Assembly: GCA_022648295.1 (NCBI GenBank)
Contig: JALCME010000015.1
Location: 1-64,000 of the forward strand
Source: Bacteroides sp.
Lineage (GTDB): Bacteria; Bacteroidota; Bacteroidia; Bacteroidales; Bacteroidaceae
DNA: 64,000 bases
Direction: 5' to 3'
The notes beneath the pieces are model-generated. The model was not told the origin of the DNA. It did not search any database and saw only the letters and a list, made by a program, of their open reading frames with translations. Made by a program: the position numbers and the translations under genes. How positions within the stretch are numbered: the first letter of the stretch is position 1; the number at the start of each line of letters is the position of its first letter. This document shows, piece by piece, positions 16,059-23,758 of this stretch.

Positions 16059-17057
16059 TTAAGGTGCGGATAAACTGATGCGCGCATCCGATTTTGAGAT
16101 TCCGGCCACCGTGAGATTCATCCGGTAGACCGTATTCCGTTTCAGGTTGTAATCGTTATAGGCGTCCGCACCCGGATAAATCCGGTAGGTGAACCCCCAC
16201 CCGGAGGCGGTGACGCCTGAGAGTTCCACATAGGTGGCATACTCCACTCCCGTTTTATAGCGTTCGTCCGTGGTTTCATTCGTCCCGACGCCCCGTAGGT
16301 TCTCCGGGAGGTAAAAAGTAAAGCTTCCCCCGTTGTTATCCACCGCTTCATAGGCGGTGGATAAGAATTCCGCTCCGGTGGGGCTCACCGGATAGTTTCC
16401 CGTGGGGGAAGTATAGGAGAGACGGTTTGGAACGTTGCAAACCCGCAGTTGTTGAAGGCTCAGGGTGTCCCGGGCGCTTTCCACCAGGGAACAGTTGAGC
16501 TCGATCCGTGCGGCCATGCGGGTGAGCACCACCTGCTGGGTATCGGGGTACCCGGTATCCCCCAGCGTCACTCCCGTGAGCATCCCGGACATGGGCAGGC
16601 ACTGGAGCCCGGTCGCAGGGATATAGAGCACCCCGCTCTCCGAAGAGATGTTCCGTACGGCGGAAAGGAAGGCGGTTTCGTCCGCCGGAGCGGCATCGAA
16701 GGCACCGGACGGGACATTGGCCACAAAATAGAGGTTGGCCGTGCCCCGGGTGAGGCGTACATCGAACACTGTATCGCTGAGCTGATCCACAAAGGCCTGA
16801 TCCGTCAGAATCCCTTCCTGGTATTCGAGGATATGGAGGCAGGCCACCCGGTCCTCACCCACCGTGCCCGCTCCGGTGGAACGGGTGGCTTCCCCGTTCA
16901 TTGCCACGGGGGACAGCGAGAAGCGTGCCAAGCCCTTTTCGTCCTGCGGACTCCCCGTGGGGAGGCTATCCGAGCAGGAGAACAGGAGGGAAAGCCCCAG
17001 GGCAAGCAGCCCGGGAACTATCAAAGGGAAGGCGGTTCTTTTTCTTCTTTTCTTCAT
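16059..17057 (-). CDS. Short DUF4906/fimbrillin-like lipoprotein lacking the FISUMP domain
   Basis: 332 residues. A clean lipoprotein signal (MKKRRKRTAFPLIVP..., ending LLFSC) is followed by the fimbrillin-type pair: AGTVGEDRVACLHILEYQEG, ATYVELSGV and RIYPGADAYNDYNLKRNTVY. It stops right after that signature (ISLSAP), where the long paralogues continue for another 330-odd residues. It is closest to the N-terminal half of the protein at 13939: many blocks are near identical at both protein and DNA level. Start codon ATG 17057 abuts the TAA of a 41-residue ORF, so translation is probably coupled. Likely a stalk or adaptor component; the role is inferred. Confidence 0.85.
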   Translation of the reverse strand: MKKRRKRTAFPLIVPGLLALGLSLLFSCSDSLPTGSPQDEKGLARFSLSPVAMNGEATRSTGAGTVGEDRVACLHILEYQEGILTDQAFVDQLSDTVFDVRLTRGTANLYFVANVPSGAFDAAPADETAFLSAVRNISSESGVLYIPATGLQCLPMSGMLTGVTLGDTGYPDTQQVVLTRMAARIELNCSLVESARDTLSLQQLRVCNVPNRLSYTSPTGNYPVSPTGAEFLSTAYEAVDNNGGSFTFYLPENLRGVGTNETTDERYKTGVEYATYVELSGVTASGWGFTYRIYPGADAYNDYNLKRNTVYRMNLTVAGISKSDARISLSAP

Positions 17058-17183
17058 TTAATGTTGTATCAGGTAACCGTATGCAACCAATCCCAACAGC
17101 AACGCCAGCAGGCAACAGGCCAGCCCACGCATCAAAGGGTTGAACCACGGACAATCGTAAAAATAAATCAGTCGTTTTTTCAT
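17058..17183 (-). CDS. Unannotated 41-residue single-pass membrane peptide in the fimbrial operon
   Basis: Translating the gap between the genes at 16059 and 17219 on the minus strand gives ATG 17183 to TAA 17058. The peptide begins MKKRLIYFYDCPWFNPLMRG and ends LACCLLALLLGLVAYGYLIQH in the same frame (41 residues in all). A positively charged start, a Cys-Pro-Trp loop and a membrane segment of about 20 residues (21-39) are visible. Its TAA touches the ATG of the next gene (TAAATG), and it starts 36 bp after the previous stop, the spacing of a real operon member. I do not recognise it. It could help assembly or be a leader for coupling. Confidence 0.6.
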   Translation of the reverse strand: MKKRLIYFYDCPWFNPLMRGLACCLLALLLGLVAYGYLIQH

Positions 17184-17218
17184 AAAGAGTCGGTTTTTAA
17201 GGGTTATATGATGTCCGT

Positions 17219-19309
17219 CTATTTTTCTTTTACACAACGGATAGGAAGTGCATTGGCTGTGCCAAAAGAATTCACAAAAGAGTATGAACCACTACTGGAC
17301 ATTTCAGCCCTATAAGCCTGCTCATTAGTGTTCCCTGTATAGGGTGAACATGTCCATAAACGTATATAGCTAGGAGATGTAGCCATACTATTAGACCATG
17401 AACCAGTATAGCTTCTATAAGCTGTAGGCAGGAATCTAAAAACATTGGGATTAACCCCTCTCCCATACATATAAGAATTAGAGGACCATGTCCAATCAGC
17501 TGATGAGAATCCCTGATAGGCTTCTATCGGAGGTACTCTCCATCCCTCCGGACAAGGATCGTAAAGCGTTTTGGAGGTTTCGCTCCAATATTGCCGGGTA
17601 TATTCATTCTCCGAACCGGAAAGCCAGTGATTAGATAAGTTATTAGTACGAACAAAGGTCGTCGGGTTACGTATCGAATATTCCAGATCAAAAGTTGATG
17701 TAGCGTTATTTACTAAAGTTTCTGCCAGTGGACTATAAGGAGGAGTATGAGTAGTCGTACTAGAAGCGCTAGATGGTGGATTAAACGGATCTTTACGTCC
17801 CCACTGGTAAACCAGACCATTGGTATAAGTACCCGGACTCGTACTCGGGAAAGATGTTTGCCCGATATTCGCCCCCATCCAGGTATATCCATTGTAATCA
17901 AAAATATAATTCTGTAGATTGGGAGCTACCCAAACCAGCCAGCTCCACAGAATATTCCCCTCGGCATCCTGAATTCCCACACAAGCATTGTAATTACCAT
18001 TAAGTTTAAGCCCGAACTTTCCATAGGCCCGCAGCGCAGGGGTGTCAATTAAAATAGAATTGGCTAAAGTAGTCCATGCCCATAGCACCACGGGAGTCCA
18101 GGCCGTGGAGGAGGTGACATCGGGAATCTGGATACCCAGTTCGCTGCGGTTGGCCTGCTGCACATTGATATATGCCGTGTCCGCATTCGAGTAAAGCACA
18201 TAGGTATTGGCCACATGTTCATAAGTCCTTGTCACCCTCGAATCGGATATGGAAAGCCCGGTTAGGTTCGAGGTGAGGGTGTAGTAATGGTTGCGGCGGA
18301 TGTTGTAATCGTTGTAATTGTCTCCGCCCGGATAAATGCGGTAGCTGTAGCGGTAACCGGCGTTGGACATATCGTGATTCAATCCCTGCAACTCAATGTA
18401 GGTGGCATAGTCCACCCCTCCCTTGTATTTGGGCTGCGTGGTGGCGTTATCACCCGTCCCTCTGAGGTTCTCCGGCACATAAAAGGTCAGGGTTCCCCCA
18501 TCATTGCCCGCCGGTTCATACGCTGTGTCGAACACGCTCGAGGTGTCCGGCTGCGCCGGATAAACGCCCTGCGGGGGATAGTACTGGCAACTGTCCCGCA
18601 CATTGCACAGGCGGATCCGGTCCACGGCAAACTGCTGCTTAAGCGTACTACTCAGCGTATAGGTGAAGTCAATGCGCGCCAGCAGGCGGGTCATCTCAAT
18701 GGTCTGGCTGTCCAGGTAGCCGGTGACGGGAACCGTTATCCCGGTGAGCTGTGCAAACATGGGGATGCATTTGATGTTCGCATCCGTGAGAAAAAACATT
18801 CCTTCCTCCGAGGTCGCCGAGGTGGCGGTGGTGAAGAAGGTGGCTTCATCCTGTGGCGGAGAGGCGAAAAGCGTGGAAGAAACATTGGCCACGAAATAAA
18901 GGTTGCTCAGCCCGGGTGCAAGTTCCACCTCAAAATCCACCGTGCTCAGATCGCCGATGAAATACTTGGTCACAAAGCTTCCCCCCTGGTATTGTAACAG
19001 CCAGATGTTCTGAATCAGGTTTTCATCAATGTCCGCCGGCGTGGTGGAACGGGTCTTCGTTTGCCCCTGCATGGGGGCCACCCCGAGCGAAAAGCGTGCC
19101 CGGACCAGGTCGTCCCGTTTTCCCGGAGTGTTTTTCACCGAATACTCGTCCGTGCAGGAGAACAGGGCCGTCAGCACTAGAAGCGCTAAAAGCATGAACT
19201 CTTTCCTTTTCATGATACTTCTGTTTTTATTGTTAGTTTTCTTTTCCATATCTTTTTCTTTCCAATCCTTTTTCGTTTCTCTTTCCTCTTTTTTTTCTTT
19301 ATCCCTCAT
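17219..19309 (-). CDS. DUF4906/fimbrillin-like lipoprotein with C-terminal FISUMP-type domain, mosaic composition
   Basis: 696 residues. The true start is probably Met33 (ATG 19213), which begins MKRKEFMLLALLVLTALFSC, a proper lipoprotein signal. The annotated ATG 19309 directly follows the previous stop. Fimbrillin-type pair: YKGGVDYATYIELQGLN and RIYPGGDNYNDYNIRRNHYY. Linker: NILWSWLVWVAP. FISUMP-like end: YTWMGANIGQTSFP, YQWGRKDPFNPP, YDPCPEGWRVPP, ALPIRCVKEK. The 3' part (about 17219-18060, encoding the FISUMP domain) is visibly AT-richer and uses different codons from the rest of the gene and operon, as if the domain had been replaced by recombination. Likely a surface-displayed tip protein; inferred. 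Confidence 0.85.
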   Translation of the reverse strand: MRDKEKKEERETKKDWKEKDMEKKTNNKNRSIMKRKEFMLLALLVLTALFSCTDEYSVKNTPGKRDDLVRARFSLGVAPMQGQTKTRSTTPADIDENLIQNIWLLQYQGGSFVTKYFIGDLSTVDFEVELAPGLSNLYFVANVSSTLFASPPQDEATFFTTATSATSEEGMFFLTDANIKCIPMFAQLTGITVPVTGYLDSQTIEMTRLLARIDFTYTLSSTLKQQFAVDRIRLCNVRDSCQYYPPQGVYPAQPDTSSVFDTAYEPAGNDGGTLTFYVPENLRGTGDNATTQPKYKGGVDYATYIELQGLNHDMSNAGYRYSYRIYPGGDNYNDYNIRRNHYYTLTSNLTGLSISDSRVTRTYEHVANTYVLYSNADTAYINVQQANRSELGIQIPDVTSSTAWTPVVLWAWTTLANSILIDTPALRAYGKFGLKLNGNYNACVGIQDAEGNILWSWLVWVAPNLQNYIFDYNGYTWMGANIGQTSFPSTSPGTYTNGLVYQWGRKDPFNPPSSASSTTTHTPPYSPLAETLVNNATSTFDLEYSIRNPTTFVRTNNLSNHWLSGSENEYTRQYWSETSKTLYDPCPEGWRVPPIEAYQGFSSADWTWSSNSYMYGRGVNPNVFRFLPTAYRSYTGSWSNSMATSPSYIRLWTCSPYTGNTNEQAYRAEMSSSGSYSFVNSFGTANALPIRCVKEK

Positions 19310-19310
19310 T

Positions 19311-20411
19311 TCAGGGCTCCGGTGGCAGGATGCTCAGCCGTGCATCACTCTGATACAGCCCCCTCAGGTTGTAATCCAGCGAATAGCTGTTGTTGCGCAC
19401 CAGGTTATAATCGTTATAATCGTTCCCTCCGGGATAAATACGGAACACCGCCCGGTATCCCGCATATTCCCCCCCGGTAACCGTACCGGAGAGTTCCACG
19501 CAGGTGGCATAGTCCACCCCGGTTTTTCCCTTGGGCTGGAGGGTGGTGTTCCCTCCCTGTCCGCGCCGGTTCTCCGGCAGGTAGAAGAGCAGGGAACCTC
19601 CCCCGTTATCCGCGGCCTCCGGGGAGGTGGAAAACACCTCCCCCGGGGAGAGCTCCGCCGGATAGTTTCCCGAAGCGGGAGGAATGTAGGCCATCCAGAC
19701 GGGGATGTTGAGCAGGCGTATGCTCTGCAGGGTGTAGATCGAAGCCAGGGAGGCATCCACGGAATAGTTCAGTTTAAGACGGACCACGCTCCGCATAAGG
19801 GTGAGGGTATCTTCCAGGGTCTCCCCAGAGGTCTTGATTTCGAACCCGGACAGCTCCCCCCACATGGGAAGGTAGTGCACCCCCTGGGCGGAGGTGTAAA
19901 GCAGGCTCCCTTCATCCGGGACCTCCATCCGGGAGGAAAGAAAGGAGGTTTCCCCCTCATCAAAGCCCGAGAGGGACTCCTCACCCACATTCGCCACGAA
20001 ATAGAGGTTGCTCACCCCCGGATACAGGGGGACGTAAAAGCCGGTGGTATCGGGTGATTCCAAAAATTCTTTACGTTTAAACGTCCCGTCCTGGAATTGC
20101 AGCAACCACAGGGAAGCGATCCCGTTCTCGTTCACCGTTCCGGGGGAGGTGCTCCGCGTGGAAGCCCCGTTTTCCGGGGCCGGTGATCGCAGCGTAAAAC
20201 GGACCTTGATCAAAGGATCGGCCACGGGGGTGGGTTCATCCCCGGAAGGTGTACAGGAGAGCAGAAGCAGCAGGCATCCCAACAGAACGCTTAACCGTGT
20301 GCCGGATGGTTTTCCCTTTCCGGCTCTCTTTTCCTTCTCTTCCCGCAGTCCTTTATTTTTTTTCATCTGTCTATTCATCTCTCTGTTATTGTCCCATTGT
20401 CGTACTTCCAT
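19311..20411 (-). CDS. Short DUF4906/fimbrillin-like lipoprotein lacking the FISUMP domain
   Basis: 366 residues as the longest frame, but ATG 20411 would overlap the upstream fimbrillin by 26 bp. Internal ATG 20378 (MNRQMKKNKGL...) starts 8 bp after that stop and leads into a lipoprotein signal ending LLLLSC, so it is the likelier start. The fimbrillin-type pair shows PGTVNENGIASLWLLQFQDG, KTGVDYATCVELSG and RIYPGGNDYNDYNLVRNNSY. Like the protein at 16059 it ends just after this signature (LSILPPEP). It precedes a long paralogue, so the operon contains two short-then-long pairs. Confidence 0.85.
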   Translation of the reverse strand: MEVRQWDNNREMNRQMKKNKGLREEKEKRAGKGKPSGTRLSVLLGCLLLLLSCTPSGDEPTPVADPLIKVRFTLRSPAPENGASTRSTSPGTVNENGIASLWLLQFQDGTFKRKEFLESPDTTGFYVPLYPGVSNLYFVANVGEESLSGFDEGETSFLSSRMEVPDEGSLLYTSAQGVHYLPMWGELSGFEIKTSGETLEDTLTLMRSVVRLKLNYSVDASLASIYTLQSIRLLNIPVWMAYIPPASGNYPAELSPGEVFSTSPEAADNGGGSLLFYLPENRRGQGGNTTLQPKGKTGVDYATCVELSGTVTGGEYAGYRAVFRIYPGGNDYNDYNLVRNNSYSLDYNLRGLYQSDARLSILPPEP

Positions 20412-21585
20412 TGTTCACGGGCACCCAGTCTCCGTCCGCCGGATCCAGAGGGGAGGATACGCCCATATTTCCCTGCGGGTTGGCATTCATGCTCCAGGGA
20501 TAGGCTTCGAGCAGGAGCTTATTGGGAACGCCGACCTCGTCGGAGAAAGTTGCGCTGGCATCCCAGCTTTCGGGGACGATCTCCACCACCTGGGGCTGTC
20601 CCAGTTCATGATCGGTGGCTTTCAGGTCCCACTGGCCCACGCTGATCACTCCCCATGCCCCCCCTGCATCCACCGTGGAGGAATTCTCGTTCCACGGAAC
20701 GATACGGAGCAACAGGTTGACTTTGGAGTCGGTGAAGCTAATGGTAAAAAGGTATCTCACCCCGGGCACAAAAGCCATCGGGGGGATGACGGCCGTAGCC
20801 GTACTGGATATATCGTTAATCAGAATATGCATGGTTAAGGTGAAGCCCGAGGCTTCTTCACGGGGTAAGACCACCGTATGTGCGGTGTGGGTCTGGCCCC
20901 CTTCATCTGTAAAACCGGAACCGCTGATCTGTGCGCTTCCGTCATTGGCTCCGCTCCCGGAGGTAAACCCGCTTCCCAGGACGTAGTCGCGCGGGGAATG
21001 TGGCAGTCCTTGCAGGGTCAGTCCCTGGCTGCCGGGGGATAAGGAAGTCACCACCTGGTTGGATGGATCGATTTGAAGGGTGAATTGTAAATCGGAACAC
21101 TGGTGTTCCAAAGCCGGGAAAGTCACCGTTGTCGTGATCCCCGAGACATAAGTTGAACCGGAATAATTGAAAATGAAATCCGCACCCTGGTCAATGGTGA
21201 CCGTACGGATCCCATTCCCTATTGAGAGTGAAGGTGAAAATGCATAAAAGGCGTAAGACCGCCTGTTTCTTAACAGCATGGGGTTACCGTCCCCAGCCGA
21301 AAGGCCCCCCTGTTCATCCGTCACGGTATAAGACTTGAGCTGCGTATAAGCGGTCTGCTCCTCCGCTCCCTCCACGCCGTAGGCCGCCACACTCAGGCTC
21401 TTCCCCTGGGGAAGATAGCCCGTGCTCCGGGTTCCGGAGGGCGGATTCGATGCGGTGAGTGAAGAGAAGTAGACGGAAGAAACCTCCTCCATATCCGGGG
21501 AAGGGGAACCGTCCTCCTGACTGCAGGAAGCAGCCAGAAGGAGGAGGCATCCCGCTCCAAGGAATCTGTTTATGATCTTTTGCAT
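20386..21585 (-). CDS. Fimbrillin-family (Mfa-like) lipoprotein
   Basis: 399 residues. A lipoprotein signal (MQKIINRFLGAGCLLLLAASC) is followed by acidic residues (SQEDG). The body reads as the two-domain transthyretin-like fold of Bacteroides fimbrillins. It has an N-terminal block with the conserved SYAFYAFSPS turn, a central VTFPALEHQCSDLQFTLQID region and a C-terminal VRYLFTISFTDSKVNLLLRI..PWNE ending that marks the last strand. A further 90 or so residues (QWDLKATDHELGQPQ...) extend beyond the usual end and are unlike the other fimbrillins here. Fourth fimbrillin in the operon; structural or minor pilin, not resolvable from sequence. Confidence 0.85.
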   Translation of the reverse strand: MQKIINRFLGAGCLLLLAASCSQEDGSPSPDMEEVSSVYFSSLTASNPPSGTRSTGYLPQGKSLSVAAYGVEGAEEQTAYTQLKSYTVTDEQGGLSAGDGNPMLLRNRRSYAFYAFSPSLSIGNGIRTVTIDQGADFIFNYSGSTYVSGITTTVTFPALEHQCSDLQFTLQIDPSNQVVTSLSPGSQGLTLQGLPHSPRDYVLGSGFTSGSGANDGSAQISGSGFTDEGGQTHTAHTVVLPREEASGFTLTMHILINDISSTATAVIPPMAFVPGVRYLFTISFTDSKVNLLLRIVPWNENSSTVDAGGAWGVISVGQWDLKATDHELGQPQVVEIVPESWDASATFSDEVGVPNKLLLEAYPWSMNANPQGNMGVSSPLDPADGDWVPVNNGSTTMGQ

Positions 21586-21644
21586 AATTAATGTCTGTTA
21601 TACCGTAACGAATGAAAAAAGGACCCCTTCAGGTCAAACCTGCC

Positions 21645-22649
21645 TTAGTTGGCGCTGGCTGTCGGTTCCAAATCACCGGAAGCCTGATCCACCCAGTCTA
21701 CCACCGTTACACTAGTGATTTGAAGGGCGGTACCTTTGCTGAGCAATACATTAAACTGGTAGTTCGTACCGGCGGTTAATGAGGTAAAGGTATCGAAAGG
21801 AGTAGCTCCCGGAGTAACCGAAGCCGTATAATCATTACCGTCAATGGTAAAGGTCACCGTGATCGGAGCTGCCGTGAGCGCATCAACCGGAACCATCAGG
21901 AAGCTCTGTTCCACTGGAGTGGCGGTGGAAGCATCCACATCGGCTTGAAGCGGCATGGTCAGGCTCAATCCCGAAGCGGCAACCGGAGAACCACTTACCT
22001 GGGAGGAATAAACCCCATCGGGAACGGCACTAGCCGCACCTGAGATGGACAGACTGGCAGTATTGTTCAACTCCGCACCCGAAAGGGCGATCTGGCTAAT
22101 CACACCCGGATCGGTGGGAGTATTGTCCGTCCCGTAGGTTTCATCCTTGGTGATGCTGAACGTGATCTTGGAATAGGCATGTTCCATATCAGCAAATGTG
22201 GCCGTGGCAGTGGTCTTGTTCACCGTGGAAACCACACCGGAATAAACCAGGTCTTTGTCCGCAGCATCCGCCTGAGAGGTCAGGACGATAGCCGAAGGAT
22301 CCGTAACGGAAGCCGTATAGGGAGACACCGCACATACACTGGCGTTACTGTTGTTCAGGTAAATGTAGTCGCTTACTCCGTTGGTATAATTCCATACACT
22401 ATTTGTACCATCGTACGTAAAGGAAACAGGTCCTACGGCGGCATAAGTGTTCACCGCCAACCGGTAAACACCGATGGTGGAAGCGTCCGCATTGAGTTCG
22501 GTGGAAGCACGCGTAATAATGGTGGAGACCGAAGCGGTCTTTACCCCCAGGGCTGTGCCGGAGGAATCGGGAGAAGAAACTTCTTCATTGTTTGAGCAAG
22601 ATGCCAACAGTCCGCCGGCAAACAGTGCTAATACTAAACTTTTTTTCAT
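21645..22649 (-). CDS. Fimbrillin-family lipoprotein, best candidate for the major pilin
   Basis: 334 residues. It has a short clean signal MKKSLVLALFAGGLLASC, acidic SNNEE after the Cys, and a very Ala/Ser/Thr/Val-rich mature part. Fimbrillin marks are VCAVSPYTASVTDP, ADMEHAYSKITFSITKD, PITVTFTIDGNDY, LTAGTNYQFNVLLSKGTAL and the ending VTVVDWVDQ. A well-conserved A-E/S-K-I-TF strand and a terminal DW motif are typical of the polymerising class (type V pili), where the N-terminal strand is removed to expose a groove. Its simple composition, compact length and lack of extra domains make it the most likely shaft subunit; that is inference. A paralogue lies upstream at 22705. Confidence 0.87.
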   Translation of the reverse strand: MKKSLVLALFAGGLLASCSNNEEVSSPDSSGTALGVKTASVSTIITRASTELNADASTIGVYRLAVNTYAAVGPVSFTYDGTNSVWNYTNGVSDYIYLNNSNASVCAVSPYTASVTDPSAIVLTSQADAADKDLVYSGVVSTVNKTTATATFADMEHAYSKITFSITKDETYGTDNTPTDPGVISQIALSGAELNNTASLSISGAASAVPDGVYSSQVSGSPVAASGLSLTMPLQADVDASTATPVEQSFLMVPVDALTAAPITVTFTIDGNDYTASVTPGATPFDTFTSLTAGTNYQFNVLLSKGTALQITSVTVVDWVDQASGDLEPTASAN

Positions 22650-22704
22650 TTGTCTTTTTTTTTAATGAATATTAAACTAATTATTGAGAAATAAAACCTG
22701 ATAT

Positions 22705-23757
22705 TCAATCGGGAAGAGGCTCGAAGCCGGTAATTACCTCGTGGTCTTCCCAATCGGTTACGGTTACGTTATTGATCGTTAACTCCGCTCCCTGCGCAAT
22801 GATGATACTGAACTTATAGTTCGTACCGGCGGTGAGCGAGGTGAAATTTGCAAACGGATTCACTCCCGGAGTGATCCGGCTTTCATAGCGGACCCCGTCT
22901 ATGGTGAAGGAGACCGTAATGGGACTATCCAGCGGAGTGACGGGGATGAGCAGAAAACTCCGGCTGACGCCTTCGGCCGTGGCGGTGAGCGCCAGATCGG
23001 AGGCCGTAAACCCGCGTTCCGTCTCCGGGTAATGGTAAAGCACCGGGGCGGGCACCACCGTCAGGTTGGCGGATGGATACACCTGCTCCCCTTCAAATCC
23101 GATGGAGCTGACCACACCATCCCCAGGATAAGAGGGATCTTTGAGCAGGGAAAAAGTGATCTGGGAGTAGGCCCGGGAGAGATCGGCGAAATCCACTCCG
23201 GGGGAGTCTTTGTCCACTCCCTCCACAATGCCGGAATAGCACAGGTCAGCTGATTGCGTATACTCCCCCGCCTGAAGCGGCAGAGCGGAAAGATCCGTGA
23301 ACGCCGCATCGTAGGGCGAGAGTGCGCAAACCTGTGCCTGGGCATCCGTGAGGTAGATGGGCGTTTCCCCAGCCCGGTAGTCCCATTGCCCGTTCACCGC
23401 ATCGTACTCGAAAGCCACCGGGCCCTGGAAGTCGTATCCTCCCGCGGCAAGGCGATACACCCCGAGCGTGGCGCCGTTCTGTGTCAGCGGTGTGCTCGTA
23501 CGGGTCAGGACCATGGAGAGCGAAACCGAATGCACACCCAGGGCGACTTCGGAGGGAGCCGGAGCCGGAGCGGGAAGCTCCAGACGGGTGAACTCCGTAC
23601 AGGAGCACAGCAGGGAGACGGCCAGCAGGAAGAATCCCCTGTTCCCCCTCATCAGGGATATTCCCCGTCGTTTGCCAATGCTTTTAGGACTACTTTCGTT
23701 CATGCTTTTGTTTCTATTTTCGTTCATATTTTCTTTTGATGCTTTCGTTAATTTCAT
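22705..23757 (-). CDS. Fimbrillin-family lipoprotein, paralogue of the putative major pilin
   Basis: 350 residues. It is clearly related to the protein at 21645: VSLSMVLTRTSTPL, GATLGVYRLAAGGY, VCALSPYDAAFTDLSA, FADLSRAYSQITFSLLKD, LTAGTNYKFSIIIAQGAEL and VTVTDWEDHE all have counterparts. The N-terminus is long and polar before the hydrophobic stretch FFLLAVSLLCSC, so a later Met (Met36, ATG 23652) is a good alternative start. ATG 23757 directly follows the previous stop, which favours coupling from there. Probably a second pilin or a minor subunit. Confidence 0.85.
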   Translation of the reverse strand: MKLTKASKENMNENRNKSMNESSPKSIGKRRGISLMRGNRGFFLLAVSLLCSCTEFTRLELPAPAPAPSEVALGVHSVSLSMVLTRTSTPLTQNGATLGVYRLAAGGYDFQGPVAFEYDAVNGQWDYRAGETPIYLTDAQAQVCALSPYDAAFTDLSALPLQAGEYTQSADLCYSGIVEGVDKDSPGVDFADLSRAYSQITFSLLKDPSYPGDGVVSSIGFEGEQVYPSANLTVVPAPVLYHYPETERGFTASDLALTATAEGVSRSFLLIPVTPLDSPITVSFTIDGVRYESRITPGVNPFANFTSLTAGTNYKFSIIIAQGAELTINNVTVTDWEDHEVITGFEPLPD

Positions 23758-23758
23758 A

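Noticed and set aside
14416-17315. Long plus-strand frames inside the fimbrial genes (for example 14416-14937, 15301-15843, 16449-17315)
   Set aside because: They are antisense shadows created by G+C-rich coding sequence. Their translations are His/Arg/Gly-rich with no domain, while the minus-strand frames carry clear fimbrillin and FISUMP motifs and lipoboxes.
18287-20838. Plus-strand frames at 18287-18997, 19029-20057 and 20044-20838
   Set aside because: Same shadow effect opposite the DUF4906 genes; no signal peptide, domain or ribosome site.
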